In this document: one piece after another, positions 10,299 to 20,993 of the stretch | Layout of the letters: every line of letters starts with the position of its first letter | How positions within the stretch are numbered: position 1 is the stretch's first letter | Assembly: GCA_030407315.1 (NCBI GenBank) | Contig: JALQPE010000129.1 | Coordinates: 31,150 to 95,149 of the forward strand | From: Asparagopsis taxiformis | Taxonomy: Eukaryota; Rhodophyta; Florideophyceae; Bonnemaisoniales; Bonnemaisoniaceae | Direction of reading: 5' to 3' | Length of the DNA stretch: 64,000 nucleotides | Notes under the pieces: generated by a model | The model's database searches: none | What the model was told of the DNA's origin: nothing | Seen by the model: the letters and a program-made list of their open reading frames with translations, nothing else | Translations under genes and position numbers: made by a program

Positions 10299-12811
10299 TC
10301 GGTGTGACTACCTCACGATGATGAAATCTCAGATGTATGAAAGTACAATGTCACTAGAGACGCGTCATCAATGATTCTACCGATGAAGTTTGGTTGCACA
10401 TCACGATATGAACTTGGAATAATTGAGAATACTGTGTAATCAACCCCCATGAACTGGCACATCCAGCGGCATGTGCCTTGGTACAAATTTGAGATTATTG
10501 AGCTACTGTGATGGATTCGCTTTGGTTCCGTGCTGATTGCAAAAAGGCATAAGCCTGGAAATTAGTTCTACACCCGCGAAAAATACGAATAATACTAGCA
10601 ACCTTTGATTGTTTGCAATATTGCAGAGCCAGGTCAGGTGAGCTCTACACGCAGATAGCTTATGCAGCAATGCACTTTTTGTTCATAATATGTTCACATC
10701 CGCTCTGCGAAATCATGTTTTCAGTGTTACTCGGTGATAAAGCGAGAACATTTGAATCGATGACACAAAAACTACCATATCAAGTTCTATGCTGTCTTCA
10801 AGTTACGAACTGCAAGGCATTAATCCATCAAGGAGAAATGCAACAATTTTTGAAATCGTTCGGTTTCTTCCTTCCCTGTGGCCATCTTAAAACGGTGATG
10901 TAACATATCCTGGTTTCTCTCCCGTAGCATAAAGTTGTGGCTCATGATTAAAGCTCTAAATCAGTAAGCGTTTATTTATATTTGAAACATCGTTTGATGT
11001 GTCGCTCATATGATGGCGCTCCAGTTCTCTTCGATATTTCATCCGATAGTGAAAAATGTCACATACCAATAATCGTTGGCCACGTCAAGAAAATTCATAC
11101 AACGCGACGTGAATGTCTGACCATTCCCATTCCAACCAATAACATCTTTCCTGATTTCCATATTTAGCCTCCACTTCTATGCCATCTTCCATTGGGTATG
11201 GAGTGGCGAGACAGTCTTAGCGACAAGTTAACAATTGTTGTATCCAATATGCAAATTACAGGGCTTACTCACTGGTTTGAAGTTGGGCGATATGGATCTT
11301 TTCCTTCACATTGAACACGTAAAATTTGTTAATTCTTGTAGTTATGAAATATCTCACCCATTACATGTTTGCAGAAGTATTTGCACTGCAACATTCTCAA
11401 CACTGCTATCGAGATGAGAAAGTTAGATTGCATAATTTTTATGCACTCTCCCCGATTGCATGGCGTGATCTCCACTCTCCCATATTGCTCAGCAAGCAAA
11501 ATAATTTCACATGCCACTAGTTCCGTGCAGATATAAATACAGCTCTTAGACAACTAGTACGTAGACACAACACAACATACACTGCTCTCCTTTATTGTTC
11601 TTATTAAAGGAAAAGAGATCCCAGGTTCGTTCTCAGTCACTGTAGTTAATCGTGGTTTGAGTTTTGGTTGAGGTGGTTTTTTCCTGCCTCCTTTACTTCT
11701 ACACTTTTGCTACTTGCGTTTAAATAAACTTGATATCTCACTAGCTATGTTTGCTGTTACAGTGACCATGTCCAAATCCCAGCGATAAATAGGTTGCACC
11801 GCCAAAGTTTTCTAGTTGATCAGCATAAAAGAGAATGTCTTCCATTAGTGGAGTAGCAGTGAAAAATGGAGTATTGGGAGGAAATACAGGAAAGTTGATA
11901 ATGGACGTAATAGACCTCTTGATCAAATAATGGCTTTTAAAGTAAATATTTAGAAAGCGACTATAAAATATGTTAATTTCAATACATCCTAGAAAATTGA
12001 TCTAAAACACAACACTTGAATAATTGCAGATTGAATCATCACAGATCGACCATTTGATCAAAGATCGATATATTTCTTAATTGCCAAGCGTGAAACTAGA
12101 AGAACACGACTATTCCAAACACAGACTTTCTTCATAGTAGTTGCAATCCAATAGACCGCAAACTCAGTTACCTAGACTTCAATTAAAGATCACGTTATTT
12201 CCTAAATACGGAGTCATTTCGAGTAGAACTGTGTGATTTCCTATAAATATAGCTTTTGAGCATAGATTGACTCTTTCTCGAAAACACTCATTATTTTAGA
12301 AATTACGGAAAACCTAATCAAAAATTAAATATCTTTGAAAGTTTCCAGATCTTTAGCAAACCCTTGGCACGCTGGTCTGCTGGATGACCTGTAACTTGTT
12401 CTTATATTATTGGCGAATAATCCAAAATCAGAAAGTGGTGCTCGGGCATTGGTCTCGAGTTCAAATCCCACTAAGTTTCCTGGTCCTGGGTAAATGCTGT
12501 CATATGGATGACTTGTACTGGGGGGTGAAATGTGTGTACGGCACAAAGTTCGTTGCATTCGTCACGCATGAATCTCTCTGGTCCACCAATTCATGCGCAC
12601 TACTAGCCCCCTTACAGTACAACGAACGGCTCAACGCCATTTCCAACATTCAGCTTCCGCGATGGATCCAACAACTCTTTCCCCCCCAGGACATGTCAGA
12701 TCTCCTAAACTATTTTTGATCAAATTTGTGTTTGGTATAACCCTAGGAGATCACTTATAGGTATTTTTACCCTCATTTAATTGCTATCAATGCAGGTGAG
12801 CTGCGATCTAT
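10299..12811. other. AT-rich intergenic region
   Basis: About 2.5 kb, distinctly more AT-rich than the host genes to the left, with only short open frames (up to 111 codons) lacking domain features. TTTTTGATCAAATTTGTG at about 12713 resembles a stretch near 14295, so the right part may be 3' flank of the neighbouring transposon. A tRNA B-box-like stretch near 12465 is discussed among the rejected items. Confidence 0.4.
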
Positions 12812-14056
12812 CTAAATGATGTCATCACCATCCTCCTCCTCAAACTCCATGGTAAGCCTACGCATAGTTCTACGCCTATAATACCTCTGCGAATTGCGCC
12901 TCTTCTGTGCCCGCTGAGATCCTATGTCATACAAGTAATTCTGAAGAGAATCATAGAACGACAAATCTTCAGCACGAAGTGGGTTGAACTTGATGTGCAG
13001 ATTAGTCAGTGCAAGGCACATTTCAAATATCATATCGTAGCTGTCTTCCTTCCACCTGTACTTGCTAGTCATCACACCCCACAGGCTAGACAGGCGACCG
13101 AAGAAATTTTCTACGATGATGCAGTCACTTGAAATCTCATTGTTCATCTGTATTTAACTGAGGAAAAGGTCCCGACTGGTAGGCTTTTTCATCGGATGAA
13201 TCAGCCTGATGTGATGCGCCGCTCCTTGATATCTCTTGTCCGCCAGTATGCCCCACTGATCGGGATATTTAGCAACAAGATATCCATCATCTTCCACCTC
13301 GGATGATTCATTTTTCTGCAGTGCCAGTTCATGAAATTCAAGGTTGTCGTAAAATATATCAATGTCATTAATAGACCCTGCAAAGTGTGTAGTGCACCCA
13401 ATGGAGAAGCCACGTGGAATGACTGAAACTTCAACCTTGTACCCGTACAGCTTGTGCTTGCCGCTAAAGTATGGCTTAGATTCCTGTATATTTCCAGTTG
13501 GGCGATTCGTCTGCTGGAATGTGACATCAGTTGCATACCTACAGTATGGAAATTTGGAGAACGTCTTGTTTTCTTTAATCTCTTTTTCCATACTGTATTT
13601 GGCCCTTAGTTTAACCACGAGCACCTTATAAAGCTCTCCTGACACCACTTTGAGGAACCCCATGATAAGCTTCTCAAATATTGGGCCCTTGATTTTGAAC
13701 ATTCTCCCCATGTAATCCCACGTGCCCCCGTGCTTGAGTACCGAAAGAGTCATGAACAAGACGTCCTTTGGTTCTTGTTCAGACTTGCGGCCTCTTCCAA
13801 CGTTCCACTTGGACTTCAAATGATTAGCAATAGTCTTCCAGAGAGATCCAAATTCGGATGGTGTAAAATTTGTCATCTGTTTGATAGCTTCTGCGCCTTC
13901 TTCCGCGAAAAATCCATCCATCACGGGGCTGGATGACTTGTCTTCATCTGCGCTCTCTGGGCGCGGACGGTCTTGGTACGCCGTAATTCGCTCCATGCGC
14001 TCCTCAGATACTTCTGAAAGCATGCGCAAGGCGCGGAATTCATCGGAGCGTTGCAT
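12812..14056 (-). pseudogene. Harbinger/DDE4-type transposase, copy A, one in-frame stop
   Basis: From ATG 14056 the frame runs 300 codons to a TAA at 13154-13156, then continues in the same frame to the stop at 12812-12814 (about 414 codons if read through). The triad is recognisable: CRYATDVTFQ (first Asp), ILADKRYQG (second Asp) and IVENFFGRL (Glu), with GKHKLYGYKVEVSV and a GSINDIDIF block between, as in Harbinger/IS5-like (DDE_Tnp_4) nucleases. The stop separates the second Asp from the Glu, so the truncated product would be inactive. Copy B (14487-15665) aligns without a gap across this point and has a glutamate codon there, so a single substitution explains it. A TATA-like motif lies on the minus strand at 14142-14149. 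No partner Myb-like gene is seen. Confidence 0.82.
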
Positions 14057-14486
14057 CGTTGGAAAATTGAGGATTAGTGATATAAGAGGGTTATGAGTGT
14101 GGTGAGAGAGTGTTGATACTGTTGTACAAGGTAAAAGACTATATTTATACGCTATGAAGCATCTTTTTCTAGAGGAACAGATCTTTTCGGAGTTGATCTA
14201 GTGCTCAGGAAGAGATGCGTGAATTAGGAAATAGGTCGGTCTTTCATCAAATACTGGATCTTTGATGATTTGGTCAATTTACTAATAAAAATGATATTTT
14301 TGATCAATTTTTGTTTTTTTGGTCGTTTTCCTTGTTCTCATGAATAAACTAATGTAATTGAGCATATTTTCAATAACTGACTGAAAGCTCTAATAGAGTA
14401 TAAAAGTAGCCACTTACCCCAGTCCAGACCAACTCTCACCATCCACATACCTATACAGGCCACTCATCCACTCACAGCTCAACAAC
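14057..14486. promoter_or_regulatory. Shared divergent promoter region between two transposases
   Basis: The 430-bp interval between two start codons facing away from each other holds a TATA-like box for each: TATAAATA on the minus strand (14149-14142, 86 bp from ATG 14056) and TATAAAAG on the plus strand (14399-14406, about 81-88 bp from ATG 14487). The middle is AT-rich with T runs. Both genes therefore keep recognisable core promoters. Confidence 0.5.
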
Positions 14487-15665
14487 ATGTCTACCAACCC
14501 TACACCCAACGTCAATAGGGCCCTTATCATGCTCAGTGAGGCCGCTGAGACCCACCGTAACCGCATTCAGTCAAGTGTTCCCCGTGATGACTCGTCCGAT
14601 GATGAAGTGTCAGCATGTCCGCTTCTGGACTTCTACGTGTCATACGTGTCAAAGGGAGGGCCCGATACCCTCAAAACGATGACAAATTTCACGGAGTCTG
14701 AATTTGACTATATTTGGACACGAATGAACACCCATGTTCAGTCCACGTAGAACGTCGGGAGAGGTCGTAAGTCAAAGCATCAGCCCAAGGATGTTCTTTT
14801 GATGACACTCACTGTGCTCAAGCATCCTTCAACGTGGCAGATTTCTGGTTTGATGTTCGATATGAAAGGGCCAACCTTCCAGAAGCTGATCATAGGATAC
14901 CTGGAAATAATTGGGCCGGAGCTGTACAAATTCGCAGTGAAAAGAATGAACTCCAAGTACACTATGAAGAAGGAGATGTTGGAAGGCCAGGTTTTCTCGA
15001 CGTTAGATTTATGTCGATATGCCACAGATGTCACTTTTCAGCAAACTAATCGTCCATCTGGGAATATGTGTGAGGGCAAGTTATATTTCAGTGGTAAGCA
15101 CAAGCTGTACGGATACAAAACCGAGGTGTCTGTCATTCCACGTGGATACGCTATTGGCTGCAGCAAGCATCGCCCTGGATCTATTTCGGATATTGACATC
15201 TTCTATGATAACCTGGATTTTCACGAGAGTTCCGTGGCCAAAGGCAGTGACATGGCTGAAATTGATGATGATGGAGAATTGAATGACACCTACCCTAATC
15301 AATGGGGCATACTCGGTGACAAGGAATATCAGGGTGGAACAAGACACATCAGGAAGATTCATCCAGTTAAGAAGCCAATTAATGGGACTCTGACTGCTGA
15401 CGAGAAGGTGTTCAATGAGGAGCTGTCAAGTGACAGAATTATTGTGGAGAACTATTTTGGTCGCCTGTCAAGCTTATGGACTGTCATGTCCAACAAGTAC
15501 AAGTGGAACGAAGACACGTACGATCTGGTTTTCCGTACTTGTGTGGCACTGACAAACATCTACGTCAAATTCAATCCGCTTCGTGACAGTGACCAGTCCT
15601 TCTATAAGTCGCTACAGAACTATCTTGTCAATACTGGAGACAACATCTCTCGTCCACACAAATAA
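14487..15665 (+). pseudogene. Harbinger/DDE4-type transposase, copy B, one in-frame stop
   Basis: From ATG 14487 the frame is open for 87 codons to a TAG at 14748-14750, then continues in the same frame to 15665 (392 codons in total). The stop sits where copy A has Trp before NVGRGRKS, so TGG to TAG is the likely change. The rest is intact: CRYATDVTFQ, GKHKLYGYKTEVSV, GSISDIDIF, ILGDKEYQG and IVENYFGRL supply the DDE triad of a Harbinger-type nuclease. By eye the two copies share well over half of their residues in the catalytic core. An internal ATG at 14799 begins a 288-codon frame keeping the whole catalytic region, so a shortened product is conceivable. Confidence 0.82.
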
Positions 15666-16752
15666 CTGCGAATCATTAACAAGTATTGGAACATGAAAGT
15701 AGGTTGGAACAAGAATATACTTGTTGCACATGCAATGGTTACGGCTATGATATTATCACAGTCTAGTTCTTTGGAGAACATCTGTAAACAGAACAAGGGA
15801 TTTGAAAACATTGATGAATTCCGGAAAAGAAGGAAAGTAGGCCAGAGCTTCTACTCAATGCGCCTGAATTAGATTGCCTTTTTCAAAAGCTTCCTGCTGT
15901 CGAACAGACGATTATGCAAAGAGCTTGGGACAGATCAAAGAAAGAAGATGGAGGATTTACCGACTTCAATCATCAAGATTCTAGACATGATATATGTAGT
16001 ATACGTGGCAATTCCGAAATTGCAAATATTTACGTTCCGCGGAATTCGAATTTCGGCGGACACGACCGGCGACAGCAATGCACGAACAGTGCTGGCGCAT
16101 GCGCGCGCGCAACCGGCACACGTGTGCAACGAACGTATTGGCAACGGCCACCGGACCAACGGGTCCTTACGTGCGACCCACAAGGTCCTTTCCCATTCGG
16201 GGACGTTACGAGCAGTGTTTACACTGTAAAGCGATGCCATCGTGGCTACATAGGTATTGGCATCGTGCCGGGAGGGAAAGGGGGCGATTCATCGAACGAG
16301 CAACGGCTCTAGTCTACGACTGCTTTCTGCGTTTACGTTTACGTTTTGCCTAACGAGGCTTCGTCTCCGTCGAGCTGCGTACTCCCTACCCATCGCCGCA
16401 CGTAAGGCTGATTGCGTGTAGTGCCTCCGGGCTTGGTTGAGAGCGCCTCCGGTGACGTGCCACCTCGTTTACCGAACGTAATCCTCGCGTGGATTGTTGC
16501 GTCGTGACGCTCGTGTCTACTCGCTAACCTATCTCTACCGTTCTACCTAACATACAGTCAAAACACCAGCGGGTGGACTGTTCGTTCGTTTCGTAAGGAC
16601 AGCGTGTCCACTAGCTCGTACCAGCTACTTCGTCACCGAACTATCGTTCCACACTGGTCTCTCGACCTAGAAGTTGCTACGAGCATAACGACAACCAACT
16701 AGGTTGAGCTCTTTTACGTCAACGAAAAGCTACGTGCTACAGACGACGGTCT
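15666..16752. other. Leader of the Ty3 element, probably including the 5' LTR
   Basis: From about 15,990 composition shifts to the ACG/CGT-rich style of the downstream gag gene, so the retrotransposon probably starts near there. With no 3' LTR in the window the LTR ends cannot be fixed, and I could not identify a convincing tRNA primer-binding site. The frames here are short and look non-coding. Confidence 0.4.
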
Positions 16753-19700
16753 ATGAATTACGCTGTGTCGAATTCCAGCGCGTCGCCCAGGCAACCGTTG
16801 CCAACGTCAGCGGACGCCGAAGCCGACGTGGCCTTGTCAGCAGAAGCGATCTTCGCGACTGATCGATCTATCCCGCCGGATATCGAGGCGATCGGCCAGC
16901 TACCACGTACGGTAAGCCCGTTTGAGTCCGTGAGTATGGACCCCGCAACGCGCGGTCAGCTCAACGAAGGGAACGTGACTCCCACGGCACTACGTGTAGT
17001 GTACGAAGACCTTCGAGGTCACATCGAAAGGGCGAGCGACGCGGCCGTCGACGAAGCCGTAAGGCAGAGACTCGGAGTCTCGGAGCGCGAAGCTCTGGCG
17101 TTACGTGAACGCTCAGCGACCCTCGAACGGGAAAACGAAGATTTACGAAACCGCCTCTCCGCCGTGGAGGGAAGACTCGACTCGTTTGTCGTAGTATTCA
17201 ACGAAATCGTCGCCGGACGTTCCGCTCCACCGAGCGGAAGCGTTCCGAATTACGAAGAAGGCTCGCGCGCCTATAACTCGCAATCCTCCCCGGCCGTTCC
17301 GGGAGGATACCCACCAACACCCGGTCCGACGACCCCGACAACGTACGGAAGGGGGGCGACAGTGCAACGAGCCATCGCCAACCCCGACGAGACGCCACGA
17401 AGGCAATTACGTTTTAACGATACGCCAGACCACGCGCGGTCGGCGGACGCAGCACGAGCTGCGCAATTCGATACGAGAGCTCCCCTGCCACGTGAGACGT
17501 ACATTCCGTGGCTGGGTACGTTCGGCACGACGGACACGCGAGTGCACGAAAACGAACGTGCCGACGCGGTACGCTTACCAGGGAACGCCCTCGGACCCGT
17601 TTGCCACGCGTTGGCAGAGCACACGACAATGCTCGACGCATTTGCGAACGTGGTGTCGTACCGCATGTACCGACTTAACGATGTACGTGAACATCTCTAC
17701 GTGAACGAGAGTCAAAGCGTACATAAGCTCAAACGTGAGTTGGAGGGACTTTTCCCTACGTTAAAGCCGTTCTCCGGCCGGAATCCGATTACGTTGCTCG
17801 GATTCCTCGCCCAAATACGTGATGGGTTCAGCACACTCGGAGTGTGCGAGGGAGTGGCAGTACGTGCGCTGCACTTCTTCCTCGACGGGGACGCCCGACG
17901 GTTCTACGATTCCCAGTGTACGACTGGCGTGATCACGACTGATCCGACGAAGAGGTTCTCGTGGCCTCACGTAATCAACGCGTTGATTAAACGGTACCTG
18001 CAAGACGACGTGCTGCAGGAGGCCTACGAAAAGGTCACGATGATCACGCAGAGTCCTAACGAGGACGAGAATCAGTACGCTGATAGACTCGACACTGCCA
18101 CGCGGGCGTGCAACTACGTGTTTACGGATCGACTCCTCGTTCACCACTACGTACGTGGTTTACTGCCCTCGACGCGGGCAGCCGTGACGGAACGACTCCG
18201 GTCACTCCCCGAACGAGAGAGGAACGACCTCACCGTTGTGAGACGATTGGCGACGGCCGAAGGAACGACCTTCCGTGCACGTACGGCAGCTGTCGCGTCA
18301 GCCGCGAAACCGAAAGTGCGGTTTCCGGTGAAGCCTACGTTGGCTATTTCCGACCACGAGTCGAAGAAGTTCGCGGACTACGATGAGTCCGCGTACTTAC
18401 GTAACGAACGGGCTAACGAGCCCAGTTACCACGACGGTAACCCGAATATCCCCGCGAGGGATGATGACGACGTGTCGCTCACAGCGGCTCACGTTGCCGA
18501 AAACTTAGAGGCGATACTCTTCACGAACGGGCCGCCGCCCAACGATACGAAAACGGCAAACGAAAAGCCGGACGAGCTCGAAGCTCGATTGAACCGTCCA
18601 TGCGAGGACGTGCCGAAGCTCACGAGTGAGCAGACGCAATTAGCGCATTCCGTAATCCCGAATGATTACTGGACGCTATCGTGTTGGTCATGCCGCGAAG
18701 ATGGCCACTCGACGTTTACGTGCCCGCGTCTGACACCAGATCAACGGATCTTCTTCGCGTACAAGTACTATCTCTTCCACGTGAAGAGCAACCCACGGCA
18801 GGCTGAGTACTTCTGCCAACGAATGGCTAAACGAAACCAGGAACGACCTGGTGAGCGAGGGAACGTGAACCCGCGGAGGTACGGCGCGCCGCCTACGATA
18901 CTCCGAAACCCCAATCGTGACGGGGGGAGACCATTCGACCGGCGCCGCGGCGACTTACGTAATGATCGACGTGATCCCCGCCCGTGGGCGAACGAACGAA
19001 ATGGCCAGCGCGATGGCCGCAGCGGGGTCTACGTGACGACCTCCGCTGACGAAACACCACTCGAGGTGGAAACGAGTCACGATGACGAACGAGCTTCGTG
19101 GGCTCGCGACGACGACGTGTCGAACGGCCTCGCACCGGAAAACGACCAGGCGATGTAGGTCACGAGCCACCCACATTGCCTGAACCCTTACGTGAAAGGG
19201 GGACGACCGACGTCGATGATTGGTCCTCCGCAGGCTCACCGACGAACGAGAGTTACGAAAAGCTCACGGCCGCGAAGGCCAACTCGAGTCACACGACACC
19301 CGACGTGGGGGAAGAAACGGAGTCCGACGGGACAAACGGACCTCATGCGAAGAGGAAGTCTCGCAGACGAGCGAGACGCGCTAACCGGAAGCACGACGCT
19401 TCCGGACGCGAGAAAGCCAAGCACGCGGCTCATACGAAGCGTGTCGACGCAAAAGAAGCCATACGGGCTCATACGGTGAAGCGAAGAACCGTCAACGGAG
19501 ACGGAGACCGCGCGCCGGTCAGGACCGAACCGTTGGTTCTCGACGGGCACACGTGCCTACTTGCTTCGAAGCATTACATCGTGTCCGGAACGATCGGACT
19601 AGACCTCAACGTGATGAGGGCGATTACCATCGCGATGGATACGTGCAGCGGCTACAACTTGATACGAACAAGTTTGCTACCCTACGACTGGGTTGACCGC

Positions 19701-20087
19701 TGTCTACGTGACGAAGAGCTACCGAAGCTCGGAGACGCCAACGGGCGACGTTTGCCCATCGAAGGCGCCATCCTGCTTCGTGTCAGGCTTGGGAACTCGC
19801 TGTTCCGCGTTAAGTTCTTCGTAGCCAACACGCTGGCTGTCCCCGTTATAATGGGCACGTCGTTCATGTCGAGGCATGTCGATGCCATACGCTGTCGAGC
19901 GCAAACGATCGAACTCCATCGAGGAGATACGATACCCATTATCGCGGAGGGTGATACGACGACTCCGTACGAGGAGGGCGAAGAAACGAATCCAAACGTG
20001 GAACACCCGAAGCGCCGCGAGCGTAACGCGGCCTCGAATCGGCCAAGCCGAACGTTTTCGGTTCGCCTGACGAAGTACACGCGTGTA
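15990..20087 (+). mobile_element. Ty3/Gypsy-type retrotransposon, 5' part (leader, gag, protease)
   Basis: Left part of an LTR retrotransposon interrupted at 20,088 by CACTA-1; the continuation with reverse transcriptase, RNase H and integrase start is at 57,550-60,019. Evidence for one element: gene order gag-PR then RT-RH-IN, same strand, the same unusual ACG/CGT-rich composition, and a 3-bp duplication (GTA) flanking the insert. The left boundary is approximate, placed at the composition change. Confidence 0.75.
16753..19158 (+). CDS. gag: Retrotransposon Gag (capsid/nucleocapsid) polyprotein
   Basis: An intact 801-codon frame. The N-terminal part is acidic with a coiled coil at about residues 95-150. 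The middle carries a capsid-like region (about 320-520; blocks such as LKPFSGRNPITLLGFLAQI and RFSWPHVINALIKRYLQD resemble Ty3 Gag/retrotransposon-gag domains). Near residue 640 is one CCHC zinc knuckle, CWSCREDGHSTFTC (C-x2-C-x4-H-x4-C), which binds template RNA, followed by an Arg-rich tail. Gag packages the element's RNA into virus-like particles. The protease frame overlaps its last 61 bases in the -1 frame, as is common for gag-pol expression by frameshifting. Many codons contain ACG or CGT, unlike the host genes. Confidence 0.85.
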   Translation: MNYAVSNSSASPRQPLPTSADAEADVALSAEAIFATDRSIPPDIEAIGQLPRTVSPFESVSMDPATRGQLNEGNVTPTALRVVYEDLRGHIERASDAAVDEAVRQRLGVSEREALALRERSATLERENEDLRNRLSAVEGRLDSFVVVFNEIVAGRSAPPSGSVPNYEEGSRAYNSQSSPAVPGGYPPTPGPTTPTTYGRGATVQRAIANPDETPRRQLRFNDTPDHARSADAARAAQFDTRAPLPRETYIPWLGTFGTTDTRVHENERADAVRLPGNALGPVCHALAEHTTMLDAFANVVSYRMYRLNDVREHLYVNESQSVHKLKRELEGLFPTLKPFSGRNPITLLGFLAQIRDGFSTLGVCEGVAVRALHFFLDGDARRFYDSQCTTGVITTDPTKRFSWPHVINALIKRYLQDDVLQEAYEKVTMITQSPNEDENQYADRLDTATRACNYVFTDRLLVHHYVRGLLPSTRAAVTERLRSLPERERNDLTVVRRLATAEGTTFRARTAAVASAAKPKVRFPVKPTLAISDHESKKFADYDESAYLRNERANEPSYHDGNPNIPARDDDDVSLTAAHVAENLEAILFTNGPPPNDTKTANEKPDELEARLNRPCEDVPKLTSEQTQLAHSVIPNDYWTLSCWSCREDGHSTFTCPRLTPDQRIFFAYKYYLFHVKSNPRQAEYFCQRMAKRNQERPGERGNVNPRRYGAPPTILRNPNRDGGRPFDRRRGDLRNDRRDPRPWANERNGQRDGRSGVYVTTSADETPLEVETSHDDERASWARDDDVSNGLAPENDQAM

Positions 20088-20120
20088 CACTACGGTGTTG
20101 GGAATGAAAAAAGACAGTAA
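19098..20120 (+). CDS. Retropepsin-like protease start of Pol, truncated by CACTA-1
   Basis: This open frame overlaps the gag end by 61 bp in the -1 frame; it has no ATG at its left edge, so frameshift translation from gag is likely. After a basic Lys/Arg-rich linker, residues about 150-290 form an aspartic-protease-like domain: ITIAMDTCSGYNLIR aligns with the D-T/S-G active-site region of retropepsins, and VPVIMGTSFMSRH resembles the later LGMDFL block. The active-site position usually held by Gly is Cys (DTCSG), so activity is doubtful. True retroelement sequence stops at 20,087; the last ~11 codons are read from the CACTA-1 terminus. RT and the rest resume at 57,550. Confidence 0.6.
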   Translation: MGSRRRRVERPRTGKRPGDVGHEPPTLPEPLRERGTTDVDDWSSAGSPTNESYEKLTAAKANSSHTTPDVGEETESDGTNGPHAKRKSRRRARRANRKHDASGREKAKHAAHTKRVDAKEAIRAHTVKRRTVNGDGDRAPVRTEPLVLDGHTCLLASKHYIVSGTIGLDLNVMRAITIAMDTCSGYNLIRTSLLPYDWVDRCLRDEELPKLGDANGRRLPIEGAILLRVRLGNSLFRVKFFVANTLAVPVIMGTSFMSRHVDAIRCRAQTIELHRGDTIPIIAEGDTTTPYEEGEETNPNVEHPKRRERNAASNRPSRTFSVRLTKYTRVHYGVGNEKRQ

Positions 20121-20470
20121 ATTTGCTGTCTGAGACAGTAAAAATTACTGTCTGGCCAAGACAGTGCGCGGAGACAGTAAAATTTACTGTCTGGAAATTT
20201 CAGAATACTGCTGCAGCAGTAAACTGGCACGAAATCTGGACAGTACCAAAAACAGTAAAATTTACTGTCCAGAACAGTAAATTTTACTGTCTGGAAGTGT
20301 TGCCGCCAGACAGTATGTGCAGACAGTACATTTTACTGTCTGAGGCAGTACATTGTATTGTATTACTGCACTGTCTGGGGAAATCTGTAGACAGTAGTGT
20401 AGATAGCAAATTGTATTGTCTGCGGGTAGTACCGTGCATTGGTTGACAGCACTGTCTGGTGGAGTGGACT
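20088..20470. repeat. Left terminus and subterminal repeats of CACTA-1
   Basis: After the CACTACGGTGT end comes a dense array of GACAGT/ACTGTC hexamers in both orientations, many paired into palindromes such as ACAGTAAAATTTACTGT. The same hexamers crowd the right end (57,340-57,530). Subterminal motif arrays are where CACTA-encoded TnpA-type proteins bind in plant elements. Confidence 0.75.
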
Positions 20471-20993
20471 TAGAGGAAATATGGAGCATAGTGTTAGTGT
20501 GAAGGTAAATATTGGAATGGTGTGTGGAATACGACTATAGTAATTGTGATGGTGCTTTACAGATAGTTGGGTGCGGGGAAGCTAGATGCTGAATAGGACG
20601 TTGTAGAAAGAAAGATAGGGAAGATTGAACATATCTCGTTTGTCTCACCGTAAGGAGAGAAAGTACAGAGTAGACTATATTATGTTGAGTTTAGCATTTC
20701 AAATTATACCTATCTATCTTTGCATTGAAAGTGTCGAGTAGGAGACGTCAGTCTGGTAGCGAGGTGTGGTATTCACAGGACGTGGGTGGTAGCAAAGGAA
20801 AGAATACGCACCATCCACCACTAAATTATGAAAAATAACCGTTACGGAGCACGAGAAGCATTATTATTATGTAGAGTAGAACAGGATGGATGCATCCACT
20901 GGAATGATATTTGCTACAACACTGCTGTACTAAGCGTGACACCCTTCCTTCAAAGCACTTCTCCTTTTAGCAAACTCCAATTGCAAGTTCAAC

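Noticed and set aside
12430..12500. tRNA gene suggested by a B-box-like GAGTTCAAATCCCAC
   Set aside because: No matching A box, acceptor stem or anticodon arm could be folded around it. It may be a tRNA-derived SINE remnant, but that cannot be supported from one copy.
13154..13156. Copy A transposase as two adjacent genes
   Set aside because: Both parts are in one frame, and copy B aligns across the stop with no gap, so it is one interrupted gene.
15990..16752. Defined 5' LTR and primer-binding site
   Set aside because: Without a second LTR in the window the ends cannot be shown; only a composition change is visible.
17271..18386. Several 75-130-codon frames on both strands inside gag
   Set aside because: Alternative frames of GC-rich gag with no domain features.
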